A stretch of 11,112 nt of DNA from JAQVWU01 sp964628455. GTDB lineage: Bacteria > Bacillota > Clostridia > Oscillospirales > CAG-272. Below the pieces are notes generated by a model. That model did no database searches. It saw nothing but the letters and a program-made list of their open reading frames with translations, and had not been told where the DNA came from. Both the position numbers and the translations under genes were made by a program. Where the stretch lies: NCBI GenBank assembly GCA_964628455.1, contig CAZVPD010000130.1:1-11112 (forward strand). Direction: 5' to 3'. Positions 1-7,146 of the stretch are shown piece by piece; positions within the stretch are counted from its first letter, which is position 1, and each line of letters starts with the position of its first letter.

Positions 1-545
1 ATGTAACACACGATCAGGTCGAAGCCATGACCATGGCCACGCGCATCGTCGTTATGAAGGACGGTCTCATTCAGCAGGTTGACACCCCTCAGAACCTGTA
101 TGACCTGCCGGTCAATATATTTGTCGCAGGATTTATCGGCTCTCCCCAGATGAACTTCATCAACTGCACTCTCGATAAAAAAGGCGAAGACCTTTATGTT
201 AAATTCGGAAGCAGTTCCATAAAACTCCCGCCCGAAAAATCAACCAATCCGGTTCTCAAGGATTATATCGGCAAGGAAATCGTCATAGGCATACGTCCCG
301 AGTGTCTGTTTGATGATCCGGAACGCGTTGCGATGTCTCCCCAGTCCACAATTGAAACATTTGTGGAAGTGACGGAACTCATGGGCGCGGAGATATTCCT
401 GTATCTCCTGATCGAAGAACAGCCGCTTACTGCCCGTGTATCCGCACGTTCAACCACGAGAACGGGTGATACCGTTAAAATCGCGATCGACGCTTCAAGG
501 ATCCATATTTTTGACAAAGACACGGAAAGATGCATACTTCACTAA
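1..545 (+). CDS. Sugar ABC transporter ATP-binding subunit (MalK/MsmX/UgpC type), C-terminal part
   Basis: The reading frame is open from position 3 and runs in from outside the window, so the ATG at 27 is internal. The first visible residues are VTHDQVEAM, the H-loop (switch histidine) of an ABC ATPase nucleotide-binding domain. Walker A, the signature motif and Walker B lie upstream and are not seen. Next come the conserved turn of this family (MKDGLIQQVDTPQNLYDLP) and two C-terminal OB-fold (TOBE/MalK-type) segments, including IGIRPE and a VTELMGAE block. The MalK/MsmX/UgpC subfamily sits on the cytoplasmic face and drives import of oligosaccharides or glycerol-3-phosphate, often serving several permeases. 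The substrate cannot be told, because no permease or binding protein is in the window. The gene ends 27 nt before a terminator, so it closes its transcription unit. Confidence 0.93.
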   Translation, partial: VTHDQVEAMTMATRIVVMKDGLIQQVDTPQNLYDLPVNIFVAGFIGSPQMNFINCTLDKKGEDLYVKFGSSSIKLPPEKSTNPVLKDYIGKEIVIGIRPECLFDDPERVAMSPQSTIETFVEVTELMGAEIFLYLLIEEQPLTARVSARSTTRTGDTVKIAIDASRIHIFDKDTERCILH

Positions 546-572
546 GAATAAATAAGAAACGATAAGAAACTC

Positions 573-614
573 AAAAGAAGGTATGCCGCTTTTTCTCCCG
601 GCGTGCCTTCTTTT
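573..614 (+). terminator. Rho-independent terminator, probably bidirectional
   Basis: A 16-nt arm (573-588) pairs with 599-614 through a mostly perfect stem with two G-U-type mismatches and a 10-nt loop. It is flanked by A-runs on the left and TTTT on the right, so it can stop the ABC ATPase transcript (+) and the converging tadA transcript (-), whose stop codon is at 641. Confidence 0.85.
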
Positions 615-640
615 ATATAAATTTTATATGTCCGGCGTTT

Positions 641-1108
641 TTACGGTTTTTTTCGAAGTTCCGCAAAAAAGCTTCGCAGCAAAGCACCGCATTCGCGTTC
701 GCAAATTCCGGCTGTAATTTCCGGTTTATGATTCAGCGGATAATTGTTCAGATTCATCACGGTTCCGAAAGCTCCCGCACGGCTGTCTTTTGCCCCGTAT
801 ACTACCCGTTTCAGGCGCGCGTTGACGACGGCTCCGGCGCACATCGGGCACGGTTCCAATGTTACATACAAGGTGCATTGATGGAGCCTCCAGCCGCCCA
901 AACGATTGCAGGCATGACGGATCGCATCTAATTCCGCATGCCTTAGTGCGTTTTTGGCTTTTTCACGCATATTATGAGCAGCCGCAATCATGTGTCCGTC
1001 ATAAACAATCACCGCACCGACCGGAACTTCACCCAAGACCAATGCTTTTTTTGCATAAATCATCGCCTGGTTCATAAAATATACATCTTTTTCGCTTATA
1101 CTTGTCAT
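641..1108 (-). CDS. tadA: tRNA-specific adenosine deaminase TadA
   Basis: TadA deaminates A34 of tRNA-Arg(ACG) to inosine, letting one tRNA read several arginine codons; it acts in the cytosol as a zinc-dependent homodimer. The 155-aa product has the complete deaminase signature: HAE at residues 57-59 (zinc ligand His57, proton-shuttling Glu59) and PCPMC at 86-90 (zinc ligands Cys87 and Cys90). These are the same positions as in E. coli TadA, and the N-terminus also lines up with that protein, which supports the ATG at 1108. A GAGGAGG ribosome site lies upstream at an unusually long spacing of about 15 nt; no in-frame ATG, GTG or TTG lies closer. The gene follows the CPBP protease after a 59-nt gap with no promoter or terminator that I can see, so the two are probably co-transcribed. 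Confidence 0.97.
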   Translation of the reverse strand: MTSISEKDVYFMNQAMIYAKKALVLGEVPVGAVIVYDGHMIAAAHNMREKAKNALRHAELDAIRHACNRLGGWRLHQCTLYVTLEPCPMCAGAVVNARLKRVVYGAKDSRAGAFGTVMNLNNYPLNHKPEITAGICERECGALLRSFFAELRKKP

Positions 1109-1167
1109 ATTGCGTAATGAATTCCTCCTCTTCCGACAGATCTGGCCTAAACTTTAAAACCGGCAGA

Positions 1168-2046
1168 TCAACGATATCCGCAACCGAACCAGCCGGGCAG
1201 CAGTAAAATTTTAAGGACGAAATAAGATAATGCAGCAGGTGAAAGGATAAACAGACGAAACAATCTGCCCGGCGGATAAGACTGATTCTCTTTGCCGCGG
1301 GCGCGGCCGGCAAGCAGGATCAGCCCGAACAAACCCGCGGCCGATACAACTGCGGTCAGGGGGATCCGTATGCGATCGAAAAATCCGGAATATAGAAAAA
1401 GAAAAGCAAGCGCGTTATTGAATGTATGGACGATAACCGCAAAAACAAGCGAACCTGATTCCAGTGTCAGAACTCCCAGGAAAAAACCGCCGCAAACCGC
1501 ATGCAGAAACTGCCTCGGGTCATCATGCAGGCAGGCGAACAGCACCGACTGCAGAACCAGCGCAAAGATCCGGTTATAAGGGACAATCGTATTCAAAAGA
1601 ATGCCGCGATAGAAAAACTCTTCGGTGATTGCCGCTAAAGGTACCGATGCAATAAAATAAACAATAAAATATACGACGGAAGCTTCTCTTTCCGCGGTGA
1701 AACCCTCACGAAGTATTATGCCGCGGTCAGTCATAAAGGCAGCGATTTTATCCGAAACCATTCCTGCGGCTGTTACCGAACCCAATACCGTACAGGCCGA
1801 AAAAAACGGACGGGCCGGAAACCGATATGCAAACGAAACAAGTTTTCCGGGGCGGATCCCGCTCATCCGAAAAAAAGCGGCGGCGGGCAGCGCAAGCGAT
1901 AAGAATTCCGCTGCGGTTTTCCAGACCAGACGAATCGTTCCTTCTGAGATAAATCCGGCCGTAAGTGAACCGGACAGCCGGATCCCGAACTGCAGAAGAA
2001 GCACATACGAAAGTATCCTAAAAGTCGAAACGGGATTATCGTCCAT
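1168..2046 (-). CDS. CPBP-family intramembrane glutamic protease (CAAX protease-like)
   Basis: This 292-aa protein is strongly hydrophobic, with several membrane segments from residue 11 onward. It carries all three CPBP/Abi (CAAX prenyl protease 2-like) motifs: EEFFYRG at 142-148 (catalytic Glu142/Glu143 and Arg147), FACLH at 170-174, and HTFNN at 207-211 (His207, Asn211). The known eukaryotic relative Rce1 trims prenylated proteins; bacterial members cut membrane peptides or act in bacteriocin immunity, and most are unassigned. No bacteriocin or peptide precursor is visible nearby, so I assign no substrate. The start is supported by a GGAGG site about 8 nt before the ATG and by a promoter at 2066-2094. 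The last ~40 residues form a basic linker and one more hydrophobic segment. It is the first gene of a leftward pair with tadA. Confidence 0.9.
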   Translation of the reverse strand: MDDNPVSTFRILSYVLLLQFGIRLSGSLTAGFISEGTIRLVWKTAAEFLSLALPAAAFFRMSGIRPGKLVSFAYRFPARPFFSACTVLGSVTAAGMVSDKIAAFMTDRGIILREGFTAEREASVVYFIVYFIASVPLAAITEEFFYRGILLNTIVPYNRIFALVLQSVLFACLHDDPRQFLHAVCGGFFLGVLTLESGSLVFAVIVHTFNNALAFLFLYSGFFDRIRIPLTAVVSAAGLFGLILLAGRARGKENQSYPPGRLFRLFILSPAALSYFVLKILLLPGWFGCGYR

Positions 2047-2065
2047 AGATACACCTCCGGCGAAT

Positions 2066-2094
2066 ATTATAACACATCCGGAATCATTTTACAA
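2066..2094 (-). promoter_or_regulatory. Promoter for CPBP protease-tadA unit
   Basis: Read on the minus strand, TTGTAA (2089-2094) and TATAAT (2066-2071) are separated by exactly 17 nt. Transcription would start near 2059, giving a short leader that still contains the GGAGG ribosome site before the ATG at 2046. Confidence 0.8.
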
Positions 2095-2212
2095 GCAAAA
2101 CAAGCATGAAACGGGGGACGACCCAATCATAAGAAAGATATCTGTTCCCGGACCCGACGGCAGCGGCCTGTCCGAACCGTCTTCCGATAAGGAAGAACGC
2201 CGCAAAATAATC

Positions 2213-3790
2213 GTGAATGCGGTCCTATCCGTATTCGCTGCGATCCTTTTACTGCTGCTGTCCTGCTGCGGTTTTATTTATATAAAACGAATCGCGGACA
2301 GCGGTTTGAAAATCATGCTTTCGATCGACGGTGAAAAAATCGGATACATCGAAAATACCGATATCATCACGGAGGTATTGACCGAAATTACCGGTGACAT
2401 CTATGTTTCCACTGGAATCATTTACAGGTTCGACGGCAAATTGTCTTATGAGATCGAAGTCGGCCGTGAGGCCGTCGATTACGCGGATAAAGACGAATTA
2501 TACGCTGCCTTAATGAAGCAAAGCTCGAATCATTTTATAAAGGCCTATGCGCTATATATCGACGGCCGGTTTGTGGCCGCTTGCGCCGATGAAAACGAAG
2601 TGAACCTTGTGTTAAAAAAGCTCGAACAGGATGAAACAAGCCGAATTCAATCGGTTTCGGCTGAATCGGCAGTCCTGTATAATAAAACGGCCGTCATCGG
2701 ACAGATGTGCCTGACCGGAGAAGTTCTGACGGGGGATCAGCTTTATAAAAAGCTGACGGATTTAACGGAAAAAAGCCGCTCGGTCAACAAAACTCCTCAG
2801 GTAAAACAGATATCCGGAGAAACGCAAAACAACATGGACGGCAGATACGCGGATCATGCGGTTTCCGTTTCTCAGCCCCCGCCAAAAACAATATCTGCAG
2901 ATGCCGATGAAAAAGCCGGAAATGATGTTAATAAAGATGTTTTGGGATCAAACCAAACAAGCGGAACCGAAAATAATCCGTATGCCATAATCAGAAGCGG
3001 ATGTTCAGCCGAGATAGATTACGGAATCGAATACGGTATCCCCCGTTTTTACACCGCCGTGCGGAGCAAAGAAAAAGACGCAGATGAAAATCAAACAGAT
3101 ATAATCATCAAATTCAGATATCTTAAATATGAAACCGTGACCGAAACCGCCGAACGGAAAAATATCTACCGGTACAGCAAATATTTCTTCAGGGATTTTG
3201 AAAAGGTATTGGATGAGGGACAGGACGGGCTCAGTTCAACGACGTATAGACTGGAATATGCCGGAGATAAATTGATCGCACGGCAGGTTGTCAGAAGCAG
3301 GATCCTGCAGGCACCCGCCGACCGCATTATAATAAAGGGACTGAAAGAATATCCGGCTGCAGGAGTTACCGAAAAAAATTATATATGGCCGCTCGTTTTA
3401 CCGACCGAGCCGGTCATCACATCGGTTTTCGGCGAATGCCGTCCTCTGTATGACGGAGACGCTTATCATTTCGGGATCGACCTTCAGGTCGATGAAGGAA
3501 CCGAGGTATTTGCCTCAAACGGAGGCATCGTATCCTATGTTAACCGCACCCATTCATACGGCATTATGATTATCATCGACCATGGCAGCGGAATTCAAAC
3601 CTGTTATGCGCATCTCAGCGATTCATCAGTCGACGCGGGAGAGATCGTATACCAGGGTCAGCAGATAGCGCTTTCGGGGAATTCGGGTGTTTCCACCCGT
3701 CCTCATCTTCATTTCGAAATAAGACTGGATAATATTCCCGTAGACCCGTGTATTTATGTTCATGAGAAACCATGGGAAGAAAATCAATGA
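2213..3790 (+). CDS. Membrane-anchored G5 domain plus M23 (LytM-type) metallopeptidase
   Basis: From the GTG at 2213 the product is 525 aa. Residues ~2-24 form a signal anchor, so the rest should lie outside the membrane. Two segments related to those found in clostridial G5/M23 proteins follow (MLSIDGEKIGYIE; YALYIDGRFVAACADENEV), then a low-complexity polar linker, a G5 domain at ~298-376 (KYETVTE to IIIKG), and a C-terminal M23 domain. Its zinc ligands are His419, Asp423 (HFGID) and His500, with catalytic His467 and His498 (HLHFE); spacing matches LytM, so the enzyme should be active. M23 enzymes cut peptide bridges in peptidoglycan; G5 domains are thought to bind cell-wall sugars. The start is unsettled: the frame stays open back to 1697 across the antisense CPBP gene, but no in-frame ATG, GTG or TTG exists between the CPBP start and 2213, and the GTG lacks a clear ribosome site. 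Confidence 0.85.
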   Translation: MNAVLSVFAAILLLLLSCCGFIYIKRIADSGLKIMLSIDGEKIGYIENTDIITEVLTEITGDIYVSTGIIYRFDGKLSYEIEVGREAVDYADKDELYAALMKQSSNHFIKAYALYIDGRFVAACADENEVNLVLKKLEQDETSRIQSVSAESAVLYNKTAVIGQMCLTGEVLTGDQLYKKLTDLTEKSRSVNKTPQVKQISGETQNNMDGRYADHAVSVSQPPPKTISADADEKAGNDVNKDVLGSNQTSGTENNPYAIIRSGCSAEIDYGIEYGIPRFYTAVRSKEKDADENQTDIIIKFRYLKYETVTETAERKNIYRYSKYFFRDFEKVLDEGQDGLSSTTYRLEYAGDKLIARQVVRSRILQAPADRIIIKGLKEYPAAGVTEKNYIWPLVLPTEPVITSVFGECRPLYDGDAYHFGIDLQVDEGTEVFASNGGIVSYVNRTHSYGIMIIIDHGSGIQTCYAHLSDSSVDAGEIVYQGQQIALSGNSGVSTRPHLHFEIRLDNIPVDPCIYVHEKPWEENQ

Positions 3791-3842
3791 CAAAACAAAA
3801 AAGCGGAGACAGGCTGCAGTCTGTCTCCGCTTTTTTGTTTTG
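3791..3842. terminator. Bidirectional rho-independent terminator between convergent genes
   Basis: A perfect 22-bp inverted repeat (3791-3812 with 3821-3842) has an 8-nt loop. Its GC-rich core is GCGGAGACAG, and A6/T6 runs sit inside the stem ends, giving a U-tract in either direction. It lies 1 nt after the M23 stop codon and 6 nt from the stop codon of the opposing EF-G paralogue. Confidence 0.95.
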
Positions 3843-3847
3843 TCGGT

Positions 3848-5878
3848 TTATTTTTCGGATTCCGCATCAAGTTTGGCTTCGGCGATTATTTTTGTGGCAA
3901 GCAAAGCGGGTACTTCCTCGTAACGCATGACGTAAAAAGTGAATTTACCCTTGCCCTGAGAAAGGGCGCGGAGCGCTATCGTGTAATCGGCCATTTCCGA
4001 TTTGGGAACTTCCGCCTCGACGATCTGATAACCTTTTTTCAGTTCAAAGGCACTCATGCCCAAAACTCTGCCGCGGCGTTTATTCAGATCTCCGATGACA
4101 TCTCCGACAAGATTATCCGGTATGTAAACTTTGAGTGAACCGACCGGTTCGAGTATAACGGGAGATGCTTTGACAAGCTCCTTATATGCGAGATTCGCGG
4201 CGAGTTTAAATGCCATTTCCGATGAGTCGACATCATGATAGGATCCGTCGTAAAGGTCCGCCGCCAGGTGAACCATCGGAAAACCTGCGAGAACACCCCT
4301 CTGCATCGATTCAAGAAGTCCTTTTTCGACAGCGGGGAAGTAATTTTTAGGCACGACGCCGCCGACTACCGATTCGGTAAAAGTAAGGCCTTCGGCTTCG
4401 CCCGGCGAGAAGGTTATGCGGACATGGCCGTATTGCCCGTGCCCCCCCGATTGTTTTTTGTGTTTGCCTTCTACCTGCAGTTTCTTTTTAATGGTTTCAC
4501 GGTAGGCGATTTTAGGCGCGGTCATTTCAACGCCGACCCCGTAACGCGTTTTCAGTTTCGATGTGATGACATCAAGGTGGATATCGCCCATTCCGGAAAT
4601 CAGAAGCTGTTTTGTCTCGGAATTGTTTTCGAATTTGATCGTATAATCTTCTTCAAGCAGCCTGCTGATACCGGTCGAAATTTTATCTTCGTCTCCCTTG
4701 GCTTTGGGCAGAATTGCCATGGTCAGGAATGGTTCGGGATAGATTATTTTTTTGAAAGCCGCTGCCGATGCGCTCAGGGCAAGCGTATTGTTTGTATTGG
4801 TATCGGCAAGTTTCGGCATCATGCCGATATCGCCGCAGGCAAGCGCATCGACCTCGGTCTGTTTTTTACCGCGGACCGTAAAAATATGCGCCATTTTTTC
4901 ATTGCTTCCGGAATCGATATTTTTTAATATAAGGTCGTTCGTGAGAGTGCCGCGCATGACGCGGAAGAACGTCATTTTCCCGACAAACGGGTCGGCGATC
5001 GTCTTGAAAACAAACAGACCGGGTTCACCTTCCGTAAGGACGGGCGCCGGAAAGGAATCGACAAAAAGATCGAGCATCGAATCCATACTCCACAGATTGA
5101 CCGAAGAACCGCAGACAACCGGAGCGATCATTCCCTCCGCCAGACCCTGCTGCAGCGCTTTGAGTATTTCATCGCCGGTAATTTCCTCTTCGGCGAAGAA
5201 TTTTTCCATCAGTTCCTCGCTTGTTTCGGCGATGGACTCCAGAAGCATATTACGGTAATCGCCGGCAGACGAAAGGAATCCTGCCGGTATGTCCTGCTCG
5301 GTATGCTTTCCCGATTTATCATAGACATACAGTTTCATGTCAATCAGATTTACAAATCCTCCGGTCATGCCGGTTTCGTTGACCGGAATCAAAACAGGAC
5401 AGACAGAAACACCGAATTTATCACGCAGCGATTCAAAAATGCGATTAAAATCAGCATCGGGATCATCGAATTTATTTATAAAAAAAGATTTGGGGATACC
5501 GGCGTCAATCGCATAGTCCCATGCCAGTTCGGTACCGACTTCAATCCCGGATTTGGCATCCACCAGTATAACCGCGCTGTCGGCAACGCTGATCCCCTGA
5601 AGAACCTCACCTGTAAAATCAAGATAGCCGGGGGTATCGATAAAGTTGATCTTGACATCTCTCCAGACCACCGGAGCGATGGAAGTCTGAAGCGTAAAAC
5701 CGCGCTTTATTTCCTCCGGGTCGTAATCGCAAACGGTATTTCCGTCGGCAGGTCTGCCCATTCTGTCTGTGTTTTTGGTAAGGTAAAGCATTGCCTCCGT
5801 GAATAAGGTCTTGCCGGAACCGCTGTGTCCCAGCAAACAGATATTTCGGATCTGTCCGGTCGTTTTGTCTATAGCCAT
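3848..5878 (-). CDS. Elongation factor G-like GTPase (EF-G-2 type paralogue)
   Basis: This is a full-length (676-aa) translational GTPase of the EF-G family. The GTPase motifs are G1 GHSGSGKT (17-24), switch I KRGFT (58-62), G3 DTPG (81-84) and G4 NKFD (135-138). Domain II, III, IV and V sequence follows, including the domain IV block SGGHGQYGHV and the tip loop GSYHDVDSSE, which contains the histidine that contacts the decoding-site tRNA in canonical EF-G. The P-loop GHSGSGKT, instead of the AHIDAGKT of the main EF-G, marks the EF-G-2/FusA2-like branch known from Thermus and mycobacteria, whose role is poorly settled. The cell should carry a separate main fusA elsewhere, normally beside the rpsL/rpsG genes, which are absent here. 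An AAGGAG site lies about 13 nt before the ATG. It appears monocistronic. Confidence 0.92.
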   Translation of the reverse strand: MAIDKTTGQIRNICLLGHSGSGKTLFTEAMLYLTKNTDRMGRPADGNTVCDYDPEEIKRGFTLQTSIAPVVWRDVKINFIDTPGYLDFTGEVLQGISVADSAVILVDAKSGIEVGTELAWDYAIDAGIPKSFFINKFDDPDADFNRIFESLRDKFGVSVCPVLIPVNETGMTGGFVNLIDMKLYVYDKSGKHTEQDIPAGFLSSAGDYRNMLLESIAETSEELMEKFFAEEEITGDEILKALQQGLAEGMIAPVVCGSSVNLWSMDSMLDLFVDSFPAPVLTEGEPGLFVFKTIADPFVGKMTFFRVMRGTLTNDLILKNIDSGSNEKMAHIFTVRGKKQTEVDALACGDIGMMPKLADTNTNNTLALSASAAAFKKIIYPEPFLTMAILPKAKGDEDKISTGISRLLEEDYTIKFENNSETKQLLISGMGDIHLDVITSKLKTRYGVGVEMTAPKIAYRETIKKKLQVEGKHKKQSGGHGQYGHVRITFSPGEAEGLTFTESVVGGVVPKNYFPAVEKGLLESMQRGVLAGFPMVHLAADLYDGSYHDVDSSEMAFKLAANLAYKELVKASPVILEPVGSLKVYIPDNLVGDVIGDLNKRRGRVLGMSAFELKKGYQIVEAEVPKSEMADYTIALRALSQGKGKFTFYVMRYEEVPALLATKIIAEAKLDAESEK

Positions 5879-5948
5879 TATGGTTATATTTCTCCTTTAT
5901 TATAATGATACGTAATAAGGTGCCGATGAAAACACATCACACCATTAT

Positions 5949-5977
5949 ATTATATAATAAAAAACATTCGGATGCAA
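5949..5977 (-). promoter_or_regulatory. Candidate promoter for the EF-G-like gene
   Basis: On the minus strand TTGCAT (5972-5977) lies 17 nt from TATAAT (5949-5954) in a very A+T-rich stretch; a second overlapping TATAAT lies at 5944-5949. The -35 match is poor (three of six bases). Another TATAAT at 5899-5904 has no recognisable -35 partner. The exact start within 5890-5980 is therefore uncertain. Confidence 0.5.
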
Positions 5978-5986
5978 TAGTTTTTT
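5959..5986 (-). terminator. Weak A/T-stem hairpin after the radical SAM gene
   Basis: AAAAAAC (5959-5965) can pair with GTTTTTT (5980-5986), with an inner ATT/AAT pairing around CGGATGC. It lies just downstream of the radical SAM stop codon and is followed by T-rich sequence. The stem has almost no G-C pairs and overlaps the candidate EF-G-like promoter, so it is a poor terminator at best. Confidence 0.25.
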
Positions 5987-5993
5987 ATTTTAA

Positions 5994-6977
5994 TTAATTT
6001 TTAACATGTAAAACAACGATGTATATTTTTGTATATAATGACGAAAATATTCGTTTATCCGTTGTATAATTTCCCTGCCAGGAATTTCGGCGGACAAATT
6101 CGGCATCGATTTTATTCAATAATTTCAATTTGTCGCGGCACCAAAGCGGGGCAATGAGTTCGGCAGTGTTTCCGTCACCCGAAATCCGCGCAATCACCGT
6201 ATCGGGGGGCATCCATTCAAGCTGCGACACTACGATACCGGCATATTCGTTGGGATCCGGAATCCCGAAAGGGCATTGTTCGTATTCATGTGCCATCTGT
6301 GTTCCGCGGAGGATATTGAGAACATGCAGTTTTACGCTCTGAGGATGCAAGAATGCGACGGACCGCGCCGTTTCCTGCATCATATCAAAACTTTCTCCGG
6401 GAAGACCGTTGATGATATGGATGCATACGTTCAGTCCGCGCAGTTTTTCATAACCCTCAAGAAATTCCGAATAAGTATGACCGCGGTTTATCCTTTGCGC
6501 CGTTATGTCATGAACCGACTGCAGGCCCAATTCGACGGTAAGATGGGTTCTCACTGCGATTTCATGAAGCAGAATCACGACTTCATCGGGCAGCGCGTCC
6601 GCGCGGGTCGCTATATTCAATCCGACAACGCCGTCAAAAGACAGCGCTTCTTCATAAAGGGCGCGAAGTTTCGGGACAGAACCATATGTTCCGGTAAAAA
6701 TATTGAAATACGCAATATACAAGGCGTTTTTCCATTTGCGGTGCAGAATTTTACGGTTGATTTCAAATTGTTCGCGCAGCGGTTTTTCGTTATGACCATT
6801 GTTTTTCAGGCTGCAGTAAGTGCATCCCGCGAACCCCTTTTCGCCGTTGAGAGTCGGACAGGTAAAACCGCCGTCCAGCGGAACCTTAAAACATTTGCAT
6901 CCGAATTTTTTGCGATAAAAAGAATCCAGTGTAAAATATCTGCGGTCTGAATCCGAATATACAAACGGATTGCACAT
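5994..6977 (-). CDS. Radical SAM protein, TIGR01212/YhcC family
   Basis: This 327-aa protein matches the YhcC-type radical SAM family throughout. The iron-sulfur cluster cysteines are Cys40, Cys52 and Cys55, in the spaced form CX11CX2C (FTCPTLNGEKGFAGCTYC), which is a hallmark of this family rather than the usual CX3CX2C. Further blocks are the strand AYFNIFTGTYG, the VELGLQSVHD segment, INGLPGES near the SAM-binding site, and a closing NSWQG motif. About 25 residues follow NSWQG and are not part of the conserved fold as I know it. Members carry a 4Fe-4S cluster that cleaves S-adenosylmethionine; the substrate of the family is not established. The ATG at 6977 has a GGGGGGA ribosome site at good spacing. 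It is transcribed alone, divergently from the DUF1846 gene. Confidence 0.9.
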   Translation of the reverse strand: MCNPFVYSDSDRRYFTLDSFYRKKFGCKCFKVPLDGGFTCPTLNGEKGFAGCTYCSLKNNGHNEKPLREQFEINRKILHRKWKNALYIAYFNIFTGTYGSVPKLRALYEEALSFDGVVGLNIATRADALPDEVVILLHEIAVRTHLTVELGLQSVHDITAQRINRGHTYSEFLEGYEKLRGLNVCIHIINGLPGESFDMMQETARSVAFLHPQSVKLHVLNILRGTQMAHEYEQCPFGIPDPNEYAGIVVSQLEWMPPDTVIARISGDGNTAELIAPLWCRDKLKLLNKIDAEFVRRNSWQGNYTTDKRIFSSLYTKIYIVVLHVKN

Positions 6978-7013
6978 AAATCATCCCCCCTGATATGATA
7001 CGGCACAACAGTA

Positions 7014-7042
7014 AGTATAGTGCAGTCCGCTGCGGTTTTCAA
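7014..7042 (-). promoter_or_regulatory. Promoter for the radical SAM gene
   Basis: Minus-strand TTGAAA (7037-7042) and TATACT (7014-7019) are 17 nt apart. The predicted start near 7007 leaves a ~30-nt leader holding the GGGGGGA ribosome site. Confidence 0.75.
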
Positions 7043-7074
7043 TCTGTATTTATTAATAATATTTTAACAACCGG

Positions 7075-7085
7075 GCAATGATTGC
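7075..7085. repeat. Small inverted repeat upstream of the DUF1846 promoter
   Basis: GCAAT-G-ATTGC is an 11-nt interrupted palindrome ending two bases before the -35 box of the DUF1846 promoter. A second palindrome, TTATTAATAA, lies at 7050-7059. Both fall between the two divergent -35 boxes and could be operator sites, but such short palindromes also arise by chance in A+T-rich DNA. Confidence 0.3.
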
Positions 7086-7087
7086 GC

Positions 7088-7116
7088 TTGACAGACTCTC
7101 CTATATATAGTATAAT
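7088..7116 (+). promoter_or_regulatory. Full-consensus promoter for DUF1846-MATE unit
   Basis: TTGACA (7088-7093) and TATAAT (7111-7116) are separated by exactly 17 nt, a perfect match to the vegetative sigma-factor consensus in both boxes and in spacing. Transcription would start near 7123, just ahead of the GGGGG ribosome site that precedes the ATG at 7147. Confidence 0.92.
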
Positions 7117-7146
7117 CTTAAGATATAAACAGCGGGGGATAATAAA

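Noticed and set aside
1697..2212. Extension of the M23 reading frame back to an ATG at 1697, giving 697 aa
   Set aside because: The stretch is antisense to the well-supported CPBP gene and its promoter, has no ribosome site, and its translation resembles no domain. The open frame is a by-product of the codon pattern of the opposite strand.
4235..5806. Long plus-strand open frames (4235-4927, 4752-5258, 5303-5806) opposite the EF-G-like gene
   Set aside because: They lie wholly inside a gene whose full domain set is intact, lack ribosome sites, and give translations without recognisable domains.
6276..6950. A 224-aa plus-strand open frame opposite the radical SAM gene
   Set aside because: It is the antisense shadow of conserved radical SAM coding sequence with no ribosome site.
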